From JBDNJM01 sp041687755 (GTDB lineage: Bacteria; Planctomycetota; UBA1135; GCA-002686595), in contig JBDNJM010000114.1 of assembly GCA_041687755.1 (NCBI GenBank), positions 1 through 48,174 on the forward strand: a stretch of 48,174 bases of DNA, read 5' to 3'. Made by a program: the position numbers and the translations under genes. Positions 39,235 to 47,220 of this stretch are shown one piece after another. The notes below the pieces were generated by a model, which worked only from the letters and a program-made list of their open reading frames with translations, did no database searches and was not told the DNA's origin. Numbering within the stretch: position 1 is the first letter of the stretch; the number at the start of each line of letters is the position of its first letter.

Positions 39235-41682
39235 CTACTGGAAGCGGATCTCGATCCCGCCGGTCGCGGAGACGAGGTTCGCCGCGCCGGGATCGACCTG
39301 CAGCACCTGATCGGTCCGCGTCGTTGCGGGCAGGCCGGGCGGTAGGGTTGCGCTGAGCGAGAACTGCCCATCGCCGACGCCGCTGCCGAGCACTGCGATC
39401 GGTCCGGACACGTTCAGCACGGGCGCGACCCGCAGGACGCAGCCGGGGAAGAGCTCCAGCGTGCTGCGGTCGCTGCCGGAAACCAGGTCGGCGACCGAGC
39501 CGCCGAAGCCCTCGGAATACTCGAGCGTCACGGTCTCGCCCGGCGAGGGGCAGCCGCTGAGCGAGAGTTGGGGCAGCAGGTCGCCGCTGCCCGCACAGCG
39601 GAAGCCGTACAGCGTCGAGCTACCGGCACAGGCCGGGTCGCCCACGTTGATCGTGGCCGTCCCGAGGTTGGAGTCGGCACTGCCGTCCCAGGCGGCGTAG
39701 GTGAACGCGTCCGAGCCTTGGTACTCCCCGTTGGGGTAGTACGTAGCGGTCGAGCCGATGATGCCGACCGTGCCGTGATCCGGCTGGCTGACGACCCGGA
39801 ACACCAACGTGTTGCCGTTGGGGTCGCTGCCCTGCAGCGGGAGGGCCAGCCGCGTGTCCGACGGCGGGGTGTTGTCGTTTGGGTTGTCCGAGCTGGGGTC
39901 GTTGTGGCAGAGGTAGCAGCTCACGCGGGAGCCCTCGAACAGCTGCTTCTGACCGAACTGCGTGTCGAACGTGCGCGGGCCCTGGGCGAGCGAGAGCACC
40001 GTGCCGCGCAGGTCCTGGCCGCGGCAGGCGCGGCCGTTGTCCAAGCCCTGGTTCTCGGCCACGTTCTTGTGGTTGTCGGTGGCCCACTTCGAGGTGACCG
40101 GGTGCATGCCGTGGGGTCCCTGGTACTCGTCGTCCTCGAGCCCCGTATGGCAGGTGCTGCAGTCCGTCAGCGTTCCGACGTGTCCCTGCAGCAGCGTCGC
40201 CTGGACGTTGTCGTTTTCGAAGGCGGTGGGCCAGATGGCGTGCGGGGACCCGTGGCAGGCCGAGCACTGGAGGCCGCCGTGGCCCTCGGAGAAGCGGTAC
40301 AGGTCGAATCCGACGTCCGGCACGTCCTGCTGGGTCGCGAACAGGTTCGAGGCGGGGATGCGCACGTCGCCGTTCTCGTCGAAGACGGACGTGAAGCGGA
40401 TCTCCCCGGAGTTGTTGGTGGCGGAGCCGGTGTGGCAGCTCTGGCAGTCGGGCTCCTCGAACCAGGCGATGCGGTTGGGGTCGCCGACGGCGTCGAAGCT
40501 GCCATGGCAGCTCTGGCAGCTCATGGCGAACTGTCCGTCGTCGCCGATCGCCTTGCCCATGGCGCCGCGCATGCACTGCGTTTCGAAGCCCGGATGGCAG
40601 GTGTAGCAGGAGCTGCGCTCGGGGTTGTTTTGCAGGACTTTTCCGGACGCGTCGACCACGCCATCGTGCACCCCGTGGATGACCTGGCTCATCGGGGCGA
40701 TGCCGGGCATGCCTGTGCCCGGAAGGGCGTTGGAGCCGTGGCACGCGTCGCACAGGACGGGCTTGTTGTCGCTGAGCACGCTTTCCAGCATGCCGCTGGA
40801 GTTCAGGCCGCGGGTGGCGAGAGCGCTGTCGTACAGGGGTTCGCCCAGGTGGCGTTCGTCGTGCAGCTTGAGGATGTTCAAGCGGTTGTCGCGCAGCGGA
40901 TCGGCGTCGAACACCCAGCCCCCGGTCGGACGCGCGAAGGGGCTGCCGCCCGACTCGTGGCAGAGGCGGCAGTCGAGTTCCTGGCTGACCGGCACGCTCG
41001 TGACCGTGGAGGCCAGGACGGCGCCGGCTTGGTTGCGCGCTGTAACGCGCATCAGCGGGTACGGGTTCAGCTCGCCGTCGTCGTCGATGGGCGTGAGCGG
41101 AATGCCTTCAGCTTGGTACCCGTTCCACATGTCGATGAATTCCATCGCCTGCGGGATGTTGGTGGCGCCTGGCATCGCGTTGCCGGCCAGGCCCACGTCC
41201 AGCGGGAGCGTGACCCCGAACAGGTCCATTGAGAACTGCCAGAAGTCGGTCTTGCCGATCGACGTGGTGTTGATCGAGCCGGTCGCGTCCGCGATGGCCT
41301 CGTAGAAGATCTCGACTCCGGGTCCCGGTGCCAGGAGGACGCCGTTGGACATGAGTTGCGCGTTCACCGTATTGAACGGCGGCAGGATCGAGAACACCGA
41401 GAAGTCGGGGTCCATGCAGTGCATCCCGAGATCGTTCCACGCGAGCACTCGCGTCGGTCCCTGCTGGGCGTGGGCAGGGGGGGCCACCCGCAAGAAGGAG
41501 GGCGATAGCGGCCGCTGCGAGGCGCGTGGAGCGGCACTCGAGGAGCGGGGACAAGGCGACGCGGGGATCGCTTTAGGGACGTTGCTTGCGCATGGGTAGC
41601 CTCGGAGCTGGGGGTGCACGGATCGACGCACTAGTCGCATGATCCAGGGCGCTCCCAGGGTTCTGGATGAAGTTGTTGTCAT
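39235..41682 (-). CDS. Octahaem c-type cytochrome with Ig-like and C-terminal beta domains; N-terminus frame-disrupted
   Basis: In the frame open from 41682, eight CxxCH haem sites occur: CRLCH (238), CDACH (311), CYTCH (359), CQSCH (389 and 413), CSACH (473), CSTCH (508) and CYLCH (589). A ninth site is degenerate (GRACRGQDLRGTVLS, about 550). The mature N-terminus VLAWNDLGMHCMD is a conserved opening of this cytochrome type. Residues 600-680 are a cadherin/Ig-like domain (FTYAAWDGSADSNLGTATIN), and the end is a beta-rich domain shared with other exported proteins. It should act in periplasmic or outer-surface electron transfer. Haem attachment requires export, yet this frame has no signal peptide. 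One exists in the adjacent frame from TTG 41554, with a C7 run at the junction. Confidence 0.85.
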   Translation of the reverse strand: MTTTSSRTLGAPWIMRLVRRSVHPQLRGYPCASNVPKAIPASPCPRSSSAAPRASQRPLSPSFLRVAPPAHAQQGPTRVLAWNDLGMHCMDPDFSVFSILPPFNTVNAQLMSNGVLLAPGPGVEIFYEAIADATGSINTTSIGKTDFWQFSMDLFGVTLPLDVGLAGNAMPGATNIPQAMEFIDMWNGYQAEGIPLTPIDDDGELNPYPLMRVTARNQAGAVLASTVTSVPVSQELDCRLCHESGGSPFARPTGGWVFDADPLRDNRLNILKLHDERHLGEPLYDSALATRGLNSSGMLESVLSDNKPVLCDACHGSNALPGTGMPGIAPMSQVIHGVHDGVVDASGKVLQNNPERSSCYTCHPGFETQCMRGAMGKAIGDDGQFAMSCQSCHGSFDAVGDPNRIAWFEEPDCQSCHTGSATNNSGEIRFTSVFDENGDVRIPASNLFATQQDVPDVGFDLYRFSEGHGGLQCSACHGSPHAIWPTAFENDNVQATLLQGHVGTLTDCSTCHTGLEDDEYQGPHGMHPVTSKWATDNHKNVAENQGLDNGRACRGQDLRGTVLSLAQGPRTFDTQFGQKQLFEGSRVSCYLCHNDPSSDNPNDNTPPSDTRLALPLQGSDPNGNTLVFRVVSQPDHGTVGIIGSTATYYPNGEYQGSDAFTYAAWDGSADSNLGTATINVGDPACAGSSTLYGFRCAGSGDLLPQLSLSGCPSPGETVTLEYSEGFGGSVADLVSGSDRSTLELFPGCVLRVAPVLNVSGPIAVLGSGVGDGQFSLSATLPPGLPATTRTDQVLQVDPGAANLVSATGGIEIRFQ
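41477..41554 (-). other. Out-of-frame signal peptide and C7 run of the octahaem cytochrome
   Basis: TTG 41554 opens a frame reading RSTRLAAAAIALLLAGGPP, an excellent Sec signal peptide, up to a run of seven C on the minus strand (41477-41483). Removing one C continues as AHAQQGPTRVLAW, joining the signal peptide to the mature cytochrome with an AHA cleavage site. As given, this frame runs on out of register to 41108. No other start codon lies in this frame after a TAA at 41573-41575. Confidence 0.65.
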
Positions 41683-41854
41683 GCGCGACGTTCTGCGGCG
41701 GCAACCTTGAAAAACCGTCAGTGGAAAGCCCCGACGAGCTGAGGGCGCAGGCGCTCAGGGCCCGCGCACGGGCACGAGGAGGGCCGTGCTGCGAGGCGAC
41801 GGGAAAGTTCACGCGGACGTGAGTCTCTCAGCATGAAAATCGAGCGGGCTAGCG

Positions 41855-42793
41855 CTAGTGCTGCTCGAGCTCCGCCAGGTGCTTGAGCTGGCGCGGCGAG
41901 AGCCAGGGCTCGAGCGGCTTGCGCTCGTAGACCAGGGCATTGAGCTTCGTGCGCTGTACGTCGTTCAGATCCAGCTCGGTCAGTCGGGTGCGGCGCAGGA
42001 AGTAGTGTTGGTCCGAGGCGCGCGCGTCGCTCGCTTGACCGAGAGTCTCTTCGACGCAGCGCAGCTCGCGCGCGCGCTCCACAAGGCGCGCTCGCGACAG
42101 GCGCTGCTCGTCGAACCGCACGGTGACGACCTCGTGGCCGCCGACCCAGCCGGCGCGAGTCGTGGCCACGCCGGAAATGCTGCCCAGGTGAGCCTCGCCC
42201 TGCCAGAAGCACGCGGTGCGGAACGTGGCGCTCGCCAGCGGACCGCCCTCCAGGGCCAGGCTCTCGAGCCAGGGCGGTGCGGGGCGTTCCGCGGCGGTCA
42301 GGCTGTTCGTCATGCGAGCGGCGAGCTCGTGGGTCGTGTAGATCCCGTCGGCGCGCGGAATCAAATCGCTGCCGCTCGCGTCGAGCAAACGCACAACCGG
42401 ATTGTTCCAGGCGGGCTCTTCGAAGCGTCGCAGGGCCTCGGCGTCGGCACCCTTGCGGTTGTTGAAGATCGCGAGGGGCACGAACAGCGTCTCGATCGCC
42501 TCAACGAGCAGCGGCTCGCTCAGGGGACCGTCGCCGAAGCCCACGCAGGTCGCGCAGCCCGGGACTTCCAGGAACAGGGCGAACAGGGGCTGCTGCGCCT
42601 CGCAGGCGCGCTCTAGCGCCGAGTCGAGGCTGCGCTCCCAGGCCACCTGCCCTAGTTCGGCAGGCCGGGGCTGGTCTTGGTTGGCGGGAGAGCGGTTCTC
42701 GGAGGCGGCGGCAGGGGCCTCCCGGGTGCTCCACAGCGCGGCGATCGACAGGAACCCGATGACCAGGCCGCCGGAGGGGTTGGTGGGTCGCAT
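41855..42793 (-). CDS. Thioredoxin-like VPGCxTC domain fused to an MsrA-like domain
   Basis: The 312-aa exported protein has a signal peptide or anchor at residues 9-30 (LVIGFLSIAALWSTREAPAA). A thioredoxin-like domain follows with FALFLEVPGCATCVGFG, redox Cys 80 and 83. As I recall, this matches the VPGUxT family of thioredoxin-like (seleno)proteins, with Cys in place of selenocysteine. From about residue 190 it resembles peptide-methionine sulfoxide reductase A: TACFWQGEAHLGSISGVATT and AGWVGGHEVVTVRFDE parallel the MsrA GCFWG, GV..T and GYaGG...V.V.yD motifs, with ACFW instead of GCFW. It probably repairs or handles oxidised thiols or methionines outside the cytoplasm. It lies upstream of the octahaem cytochrome on the same strand, a plausible redox pair. 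Confidence 0.8.
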   Translation of the reverse strand: MRPTNPSGGLVIGFLSIAALWSTREAPAAASENRSPANQDQPRPAELGQVAWERSLDSALERACEAQQPLFALFLEVPGCATCVGFGDGPLSEPLLVEAIETLFVPLAIFNNRKGADAEALRRFEEPAWNNPVVRLLDASGSDLIPRADGIYTTHELAARMTNSLTAAERPAPPWLESLALEGGPLASATFRTACFWQGEAHLGSISGVATTRAGWVGGHEVVTVRFDEQRLSRARLVERARELRCVEETLGQASDARASDQHYFLRRTRLTELDLNDVQRTKLNALVYERKPLEPWLSPRQLKHLAELEQH

Positions 42794-42800
42794 GGCGGGG

Positions 42801-43274
42801 TTACGGGAGGTGTGCCGAGCCGTGACCCCCGACGGGGAGTGTCGGCGCGCTCACTCGGGGGCGCGGCAGGCTTCTCCCAAGGGTCCCTCCAATCGGCCTG
42901 GGAGCGCCGCCATGGCGCCGCCTCGGTCGCTGGGCCGCCCGAGTCGGTCGATCGGCGTAAAAGGCCGATGGGGGATCGTCACCCACGGGCGCAGGAGGGC
43001 GGTACGGGTCGAGTTGGGCCCTGCTCCAGTCCTCGACGAGGCGGCTCAGGCGGCCCGGGTGCGCTCCGCTGTCCAGCTCCCTGTTGTCGAGGACCCAGAT
43101 CGTCAGCTCGAACCCGGCGGCGCGCCTGCTGACGGCCGGCCTGGCGAGCGGAGCCGGAGGAGACTCACTAGCCGTCGCGGTCCCCGCCTCCGTCCAGAGT
43201 CTCCTGTCCCAGGCCTTCGAGCTGACCGACGGGCTCGAGCCGCGCGTTTTTGCGGTGCTCGGGAGGCCGGTCAA
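42801..43274 (-). CDS. Possible small hypothetical protein upstream of the VPGCxTC gene
   Basis: A minus-strand frame ends 7 nt before the start codon of the thioredoxin-MsrA-like gene. Its middle part (FELTIWVLDNRELDSGAHPG, then RLVEDWSRAQLDPYRPP) has coding-like high-GC third positions, but the last 50 codons look random and there is no recognisable domain. The spacing suits an operon, but no ribosome-binding site supports the start. It may be a decayed gene or chance in GC-rich DNA. Confidence 0.25.
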   Translation of the reverse strand: MTGLPSTAKTRGSSPSVSSKAWDRRLWTEAGTATASESPPAPLARPAVSRRAAGFELTIWVLDNRELDSGAHPGRLSRLVEDWSRAQLDPYRPPAPVGDDPPSAFYADRPTRAAQRPRRRHGGAPRPIGGTLGRSLPRPRVSAPTLPVGGHGSAHLP

Positions 43275-43720
43275 CGAAGGCTGCCCTGGGGCAGACCCTC
43301 GGGGTGTTCGGGAGGGCGAGCCCCCTATCTTCAGGGCCGCCCGACCCTCGGGGCGTGCGGCCCGCCTCGCTGGGCCGAGGTTTGTCCAGCGACCCGGCCG
43401 CCAGCGGTCTTGGGGGCCGGGCGGATCGAGGGGCTGCTAACTATGGGATGTATGAGGGCTTGTGGCGCCCAAGAGCGTTCCCGGGTGACTTTGTCGCACT
43501 TCAGGTCTAGGCATTCTAGTGTCCTGGCCTGGACGAAGCACCCTGGCGCTTGACGAAAGGCTTAGGTTGTCTAGGTAATAATCTGAATCCGAAGGCCCTC
43601 TTCGCCCGTACAACGGTGCTAACGGGAACGCATGTCGTACCCGAAGACCACGGGAAGTGACCGCGAGACGACCTCCACCCACGGACCGCTCAGCTGCCCC
43701 AGAAGAAGGAAATAGAGACC
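43275..43720. other. Leader region of the RpoD-like sigma factor gene
   Basis: About 450 bases with no gene. The last 170 bases are less GC-rich and contain a promoter-like stretch at 43550-43581, followed by a leader of about 140 bases. AGAAGGA lies about 10 nt before the ATG at 43721. Confidence 0.5.
43550..43581 (+). promoter_or_regulatory. Candidate promoter for the RpoD-like sigma gene
   Basis: TTGACG at 43550-43555 is followed 16 bases later by TAGGTAATAA (43572-43581), the most A/T-rich segment nearby. The -35 box is close to the sigma-70 consensus, but the -10 match is poor, so this is tentative. Confidence 0.3.
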
Positions 43721-44881
43721 ATGGCCCGCAAGATCCTGACCCACGACGAACTGGACATCCTCCTCGACGACCTCGCAAGCGACCTTGACGGGTTCGAGGA
43801 ACATGCCGAGGAGCTGGCGGCCAAGCTGGATCGCCAGAACACGGACCTCCAGATCATGGACAGCTCCGAGTGGCGCAAGCCCGCCTCGGAGGGCGCTCCG
43901 CGCCCCAAGAGCGGCTTTGTCGAACAGTTCCGGGCGGACGTCGAGTCGGTCGAGATCCACGACCGCCCGACCGAGGCCCGCTTGGCCCGCCGGATCGAGT
44001 TCGCTCGCGTTCGCCTGCGCCTCGCCCAGCAGGCCGCGGGCATGGACGAGGCCGAGGTGCTTGGCGGCATCGGCCAGCTCGCCTCGACCTGGATGCAGTC
44101 GCCGGCCAAGAGCCGCCGCATGCCCACGGACAAGGTGATGGTGCGCGCGGCCGAGCTGCACGCGCTGCGCACCGAGATGGTCGAGCGCAACCTCTACCTC
44201 GCGCTGATCAACGTCGAGCGCTACGCCCACTCCTCGACGAACCGCGCCGACCTCATCCAGGAGGGCTCCGCCGCGCTGTTCCGCGCGGTGGACGGCTTCG
44301 ACTGGCGCCGTGGCCTGCTGTTCCGCACCTACGCGGTGCACTGGCTCAACCAGGCCTTCCGCAACTACCTGTACAACTTCTCGAACACCGTGCGCGTGCC
44401 GGTGTACCTGCAGAAGGCGATGAAGCAGATCCACCAGGCGCAGATCCGCCTGGGCGATCCCAACGCTAGCGCCGAGCAGATCGCCGAGCAGACCGACCTC
44501 ACCGAGAGCCTCGTGTCCTCGGCCCTGTCGGCAGCGCGGTCCTCCTACTCCCTCGACGCCGACCTCGGCTCCGACGGTGACGGCAACCGCCTGCGCGACC
44601 TGCTGCAGGAGGAAGTCGACGAGGACGGCCCGTACTCGACGCGTCTCGAGGACGTGAGTCTCGAGGGCGGCCTGGCCCGCGCGCTGGAGAGCCTCTCCGA
44701 TCGCGAACGCCTGGTCGTGACCATGCGCTTCGGCATCGGAGCCCAGGTCGAGCACACCCTCGCCCAGGTCGCCAAGCACCTCGGCGTCAGCGTCGAGCGC
44801 GTGCGCCAAATTCAGGTGCGGGCGATCTCGAAGCTCAACACCCCGGGCCTGCGGCGCGAGCTGGATCCGTTCCTGAACTAG
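43721..44881 (+). CDS. RNA polymerase sigma factor, RpoD/SigA family (divergent)
   Basis: The 386-aa product has an acidic N-terminal extension of about 75 residues, then region 1.2-like sequence (DRPTEARLARRIEFARVRLR). Region 2 follows (VERNLYLALINVERYA, DLIQEGSAALFRAVDGFDWR and the 2.3/2.4 segment LFRTYAVHWLNQAFRNYLYN). Region 3 is VRVPVYLQKAMKQIHQAQIR, and region 4 is LSDRERLVVTMRFGIG with the helix-turn-helix LAQVAKHLGVSVERVRQIQV. Region 2.4 differs from housekeeping sigma-70 (which has WWIRQAITRAI), so promoter choice may differ. It is a group 2-type sigma factor rather than the main RpoD. AGAAGGA precedes the ATG, and a strong hairpin ends the unit. Confidence 0.9.
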   Translation: MARKILTHDELDILLDDLASDLDGFEEHAEELAAKLDRQNTDLQIMDSSEWRKPASEGAPRPKSGFVEQFRADVESVEIHDRPTEARLARRIEFARVRLRLAQQAAGMDEAEVLGGIGQLASTWMQSPAKSRRMPTDKVMVRAAELHALRTEMVERNLYLALINVERYAHSSTNRADLIQEGSAALFRAVDGFDWRRGLLFRTYAVHWLNQAFRNYLYNFSNTVRVPVYLQKAMKQIHQAQIRLGDPNASAEQIAEQTDLTESLVSSALSAARSSYSLDADLGSDGDGNRLRDLLQEEVDEDGPYSTRLEDVSLEGGLARALESLSDRERLVVTMRFGIGAQVEHTLAQVAKHLGVSVERVRQIQVRAISKLNTPGLRRELDPFLN

Positions 44882-44929
44882 CTTGCGCCGCGACCGAGCC
44901 CCACGAGGCTCGTTAGTGGTCCGTCGACT

Positions 44930-44970
44930 GACCAGGCCTCGCTCCGCCCTCCGCGGAGCGAGGCCTGGTC
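44930..44970 (+). terminator. Strong 18-bp terminator hairpin after the sigma factor
   Basis: The arms 44930-44947 and 44953-44970 pair perfectly around CCTCC. GTTTGCTT follows, giving a weak U-rich tail. It is 49 bases beyond the sigma factor stop. Confidence 0.8.
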
Positions 44971-45085
44971 GTTTGCTTAGCTGTACCCACAGCCGAACCC
45001 GCTCGGGTTCGGGCCGCGGCCGGGCGAATTGACGGGCACAGGAGAATGCACGCAGGGCCCCGGGAGTAGGGTGCAACAGCCGACC

Positions 45086-45877
45086 ATGACGCTGAACCCC
45101 TCTGACCTCGACGACCTGCGCACCGCCTGGCGTCGCGTCAGCCATCCGAGCTACTTCACACGCGCCATCGCCGTTGTGGGCAAACCCATCGACCGTGCGA
45201 CCGCGGCTCTGCCGGCCAAGGCCCAGGACGTGATCCAGGGCGCGGTCCACGCCTCTCTCGAAAAGGCCCTGCAGATCGCCCTCGGCACCCTGCCCGAGCG
45301 CCGGCCCAAGGCCGCCTCCAACTGGCTCCACCGGGCGGCGGTCGTTGGCACGGGCGTCCTCGGCGGCGCGGCGGGGTTCGCGGGCCTTGCGGTCGAGCTG
45401 CCGGTCTCCACCGGCGTGATGCTGCGCTCCATCGCCGACATCGCTCGCGCCCACGGCGAGTCCCTCGACGACCCCGCGACCCAGCTCGAGTGCCTCAGCG
45501 TCTTCGCGCTCGGCGGCCAGGGCACGCGCTCCGACGACGCCGCGGAGAGCAGCTACTTCATCGTCCGCGCGGCCCTGGCCCGCGAGCTCGCCCTCGCCGC
45601 CAAGTACCTCGCGGCCAAGGGCGCCTCCGCCAAGGTCGCCGCGCCGGCCCTCGTGCGCCTGCTCCAATCGATCGGCGCCCGCTTCCAAGTCGTCGTCGCC
45701 GAGAAGGCCGCCCTCCAAGCCGTCCCGCTGCTCGGCGCCGCGACCGCCGCGGCCTTGAACTACGGCTTCATGGACCACTTCCAAGACGTGGCGAACGGTC
45801 ACTTCAGGATCCGCGCGCTGGAGCGTGAGCACGGGGTCGAAGTCGTCCGTTCGGCGATCGAGCAGCTGGGCGCCTAG
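45086..45877 (+). CDS. EcsC-family protein
   Basis: The 263-aa protein matches the EcsC family (named after the third gene of the Bacillus ecs locus; biochemical role unknown). Its conserved features include an amphipathic N-terminal part and a Gly/Ala-rich hydrophobic helix (VVGTGVLGGAAGFAGLAVEL) followed by PVSTGVMLRSIADIARAHGE. The LECLSVFALGG segment comes next, and Ala-rich helices end in GAATAAALNYGFMDHFQDVA. It probably associates with the membrane. ATG 45086 is chosen because upstream in-frame codons (from 45029) are not family-like. No ABC transporter (ecsAB) is near, as in many orphans of the family. It converges on the Mrr-like gene with a gap of only 16 nt. Confidence 0.85.
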   Translation: MTLNPSDLDDLRTAWRRVSHPSYFTRAIAVVGKPIDRATAALPAKAQDVIQGAVHASLEKALQIALGTLPERRPKAASNWLHRAAVVGTGVLGGAAGFAGLAVELPVSTGVMLRSIADIARAHGESLDDPATQLECLSVFALGGQGTRSDDAAESSYFIVRAALARELALAAKYLAAKGASAKVAAPALVRLLQSIGARFQVVVAEKAALQAVPLLGAATAAALNYGFMDHFQDVANGHFRIRALEREHGVEVVRSAIEQLGA

Positions 45878-45893
45878 CGCACTCCGGTCTACG

Positions 45894-46934
45894 TCAGGAG
45901 TCGACCGGCCACCAGACCCGCCGCAGCGGCACCATCGCCGCCGTTTCGGGATCGAGCTTCTCGTAGTGCTGCACGTATAGCTCGCGCAGGTCGGCGAGTG
46001 TCAACAGAGTCAGTGGAATCGCAGACCGATCCGCCTCGTAGCGCGCATCCTTGCTGAACCCGCCGGTCGAGACATACAGGCAGCGATCGCCGGGCTGTCG
46101 GCCACCCAAGAACGACCGCAGCGCCTGCGAACCCATGCGCCCCGCGCGGTGCTTGACCTCGACGAAGATGCGCGGCTCCACGAGCCCCAGCCCGTCCGGC
46201 GACGCGAACACGTCCACGCCTCGGTCCGGCCCGATCTCGCTGACCCGCGTTTGGAAGCCCATGGCGCGCAGGATCCCCGCGACGAGCTGTTCCATCTGCT
46301 CCCACCCGAGGGCAGCGAGCCGGTCCTCGAGCAGCTCGTCGGCCACCTCGGCAATCTCGTGCGTGCCGATGAACTCCCCGTCCGGGCCCTCGTCCGCCTC
46401 CGAGTCGGTTTCAGATGTCTTGGCGAGCCCTATCGGCGTCGGACCCACGGCAAGTTCGACCGACAGTGCTACCGCCTTGCTCTCCAGCTCCGCACTCACC
46501 TCAGCTCGAAGAGCGAACAGAGTGGAGATCGCGCCAAGGCCGCGCTTGCATCGTTCGCTGAGCTCGTCGCGCAGCACGTGGGCCGTCCAGGTGACGCTTC
46601 GGTACAGCCCCAGCTCGTGGTCCCGCTCGGCCGGCCCCGACGCGATCTGCCCAATCAGATACCGGCGCGCGCCCCCGTCGTACGTCACGACGTGATCGCC
46701 AACCTGCAGCTCGCCCTGGAACCGCACCACCTGCCCGACGGTAGCTGGGACCCGCTTCTCGGGCACCTCGGGGTAGCGCTCCCGGAAGAGCCGCTTCAGC
46801 TCCGCGCGCGAGACGCCCGGCGGCGCGTCCGCGATCCGGTTCCACCCGAGCGCGACGAGCCCGTGCTCTGAGAAGTCTTCGAAGTACGCTCCGCCGCGGC
46901 CCGCGCGGACCATCCATGTCTGGTGCTCGGTCAT
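45894..46934 (-). CDS. Mrr-type restriction endonuclease
   Basis: The 346-aa product has an N-terminal domain beginning MVRAGRGGAYFEDFSEHGLV, typical of Mrr-like restriction-system proteins, and a C-terminal Mrr catalytic domain: LAALGWEQMEQLVAGILRAM, then the PD-(D/E)xK nuclease core with Asp in GPDRGVDVFASPDG (about 238) and Glu-x-Lys in FVEVKHR (about 257-259), then LYVSTGGFSKDAR. Mrr enzymes cut modified DNA. No methyltransferase gene is adjacent, consistent with a modification-dependent enzyme. ATG 46934 is chosen because the frame upstream (to 47039) is Pro/Arg-rich. It is divergent from a truncated helicase gene, suggesting a defence locus. Confidence 0.88.
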   Translation of the reverse strand: MTEHQTWMVRAGRGGAYFEDFSEHGLVALGWNRIADAPPGVSRAELKRLFRERYPEVPEKRVPATVGQVVRFQGELQVGDHVVTYDGGARRYLIGQIASGPAERDHELGLYRSVTWTAHVLRDELSERCKRGLGAISTLFALRAEVSAELESKAVALSVELAVGPTPIGLAKTSETDSEADEGPDGEFIGTHEIAEVADELLEDRLAALGWEQMEQLVAGILRAMGFQTRVSEIGPDRGVDVFASPDGLGLVEPRIFVEVKHRAGRMGSQALRSFLGGRQPGDRCLYVSTGGFSKDARYEADRSAIPLTLLTLADLRELYVQHYEKLDPETAAMVPLRRVWWPVDS

Positions 46935-47220
46935 GCGGAGAGCGTAGCGACAGCGCCTGGGCCCGCCCAGCGGGACAGGCAGCCGGTTCCCGTTGGGCGT
47001 CTGGAGCGGGCCACCATGGGGAGCCGCCAAGGGAACCATCAGTCCCGGGCTTGAGCTGGCACTTCAGTTCCGACGTAGCGGAGAATCTCGGCCCGGTCTC
47101 GCGCGGCGTCTCGATGGCAGCCGCAGGGCCCCTCGCCAGCCTGCACGCCGGATGGAGGGGCAGGCTGCCTTGCGAGCAGCAGTTGCGGCATTAAGGGTCT
47201 TCTCCTAGCCTCTGTGAGTC

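Noticed and set aside
42402..43553. 383-codon plus-strand frame over the region upstream of the sigma factor
   Set aside because: Its first 390 bases are antisense to the thioredoxin-MsrA-like gene, and the rest is low-complexity Arg/Gly/Pro with no domain or start signal.
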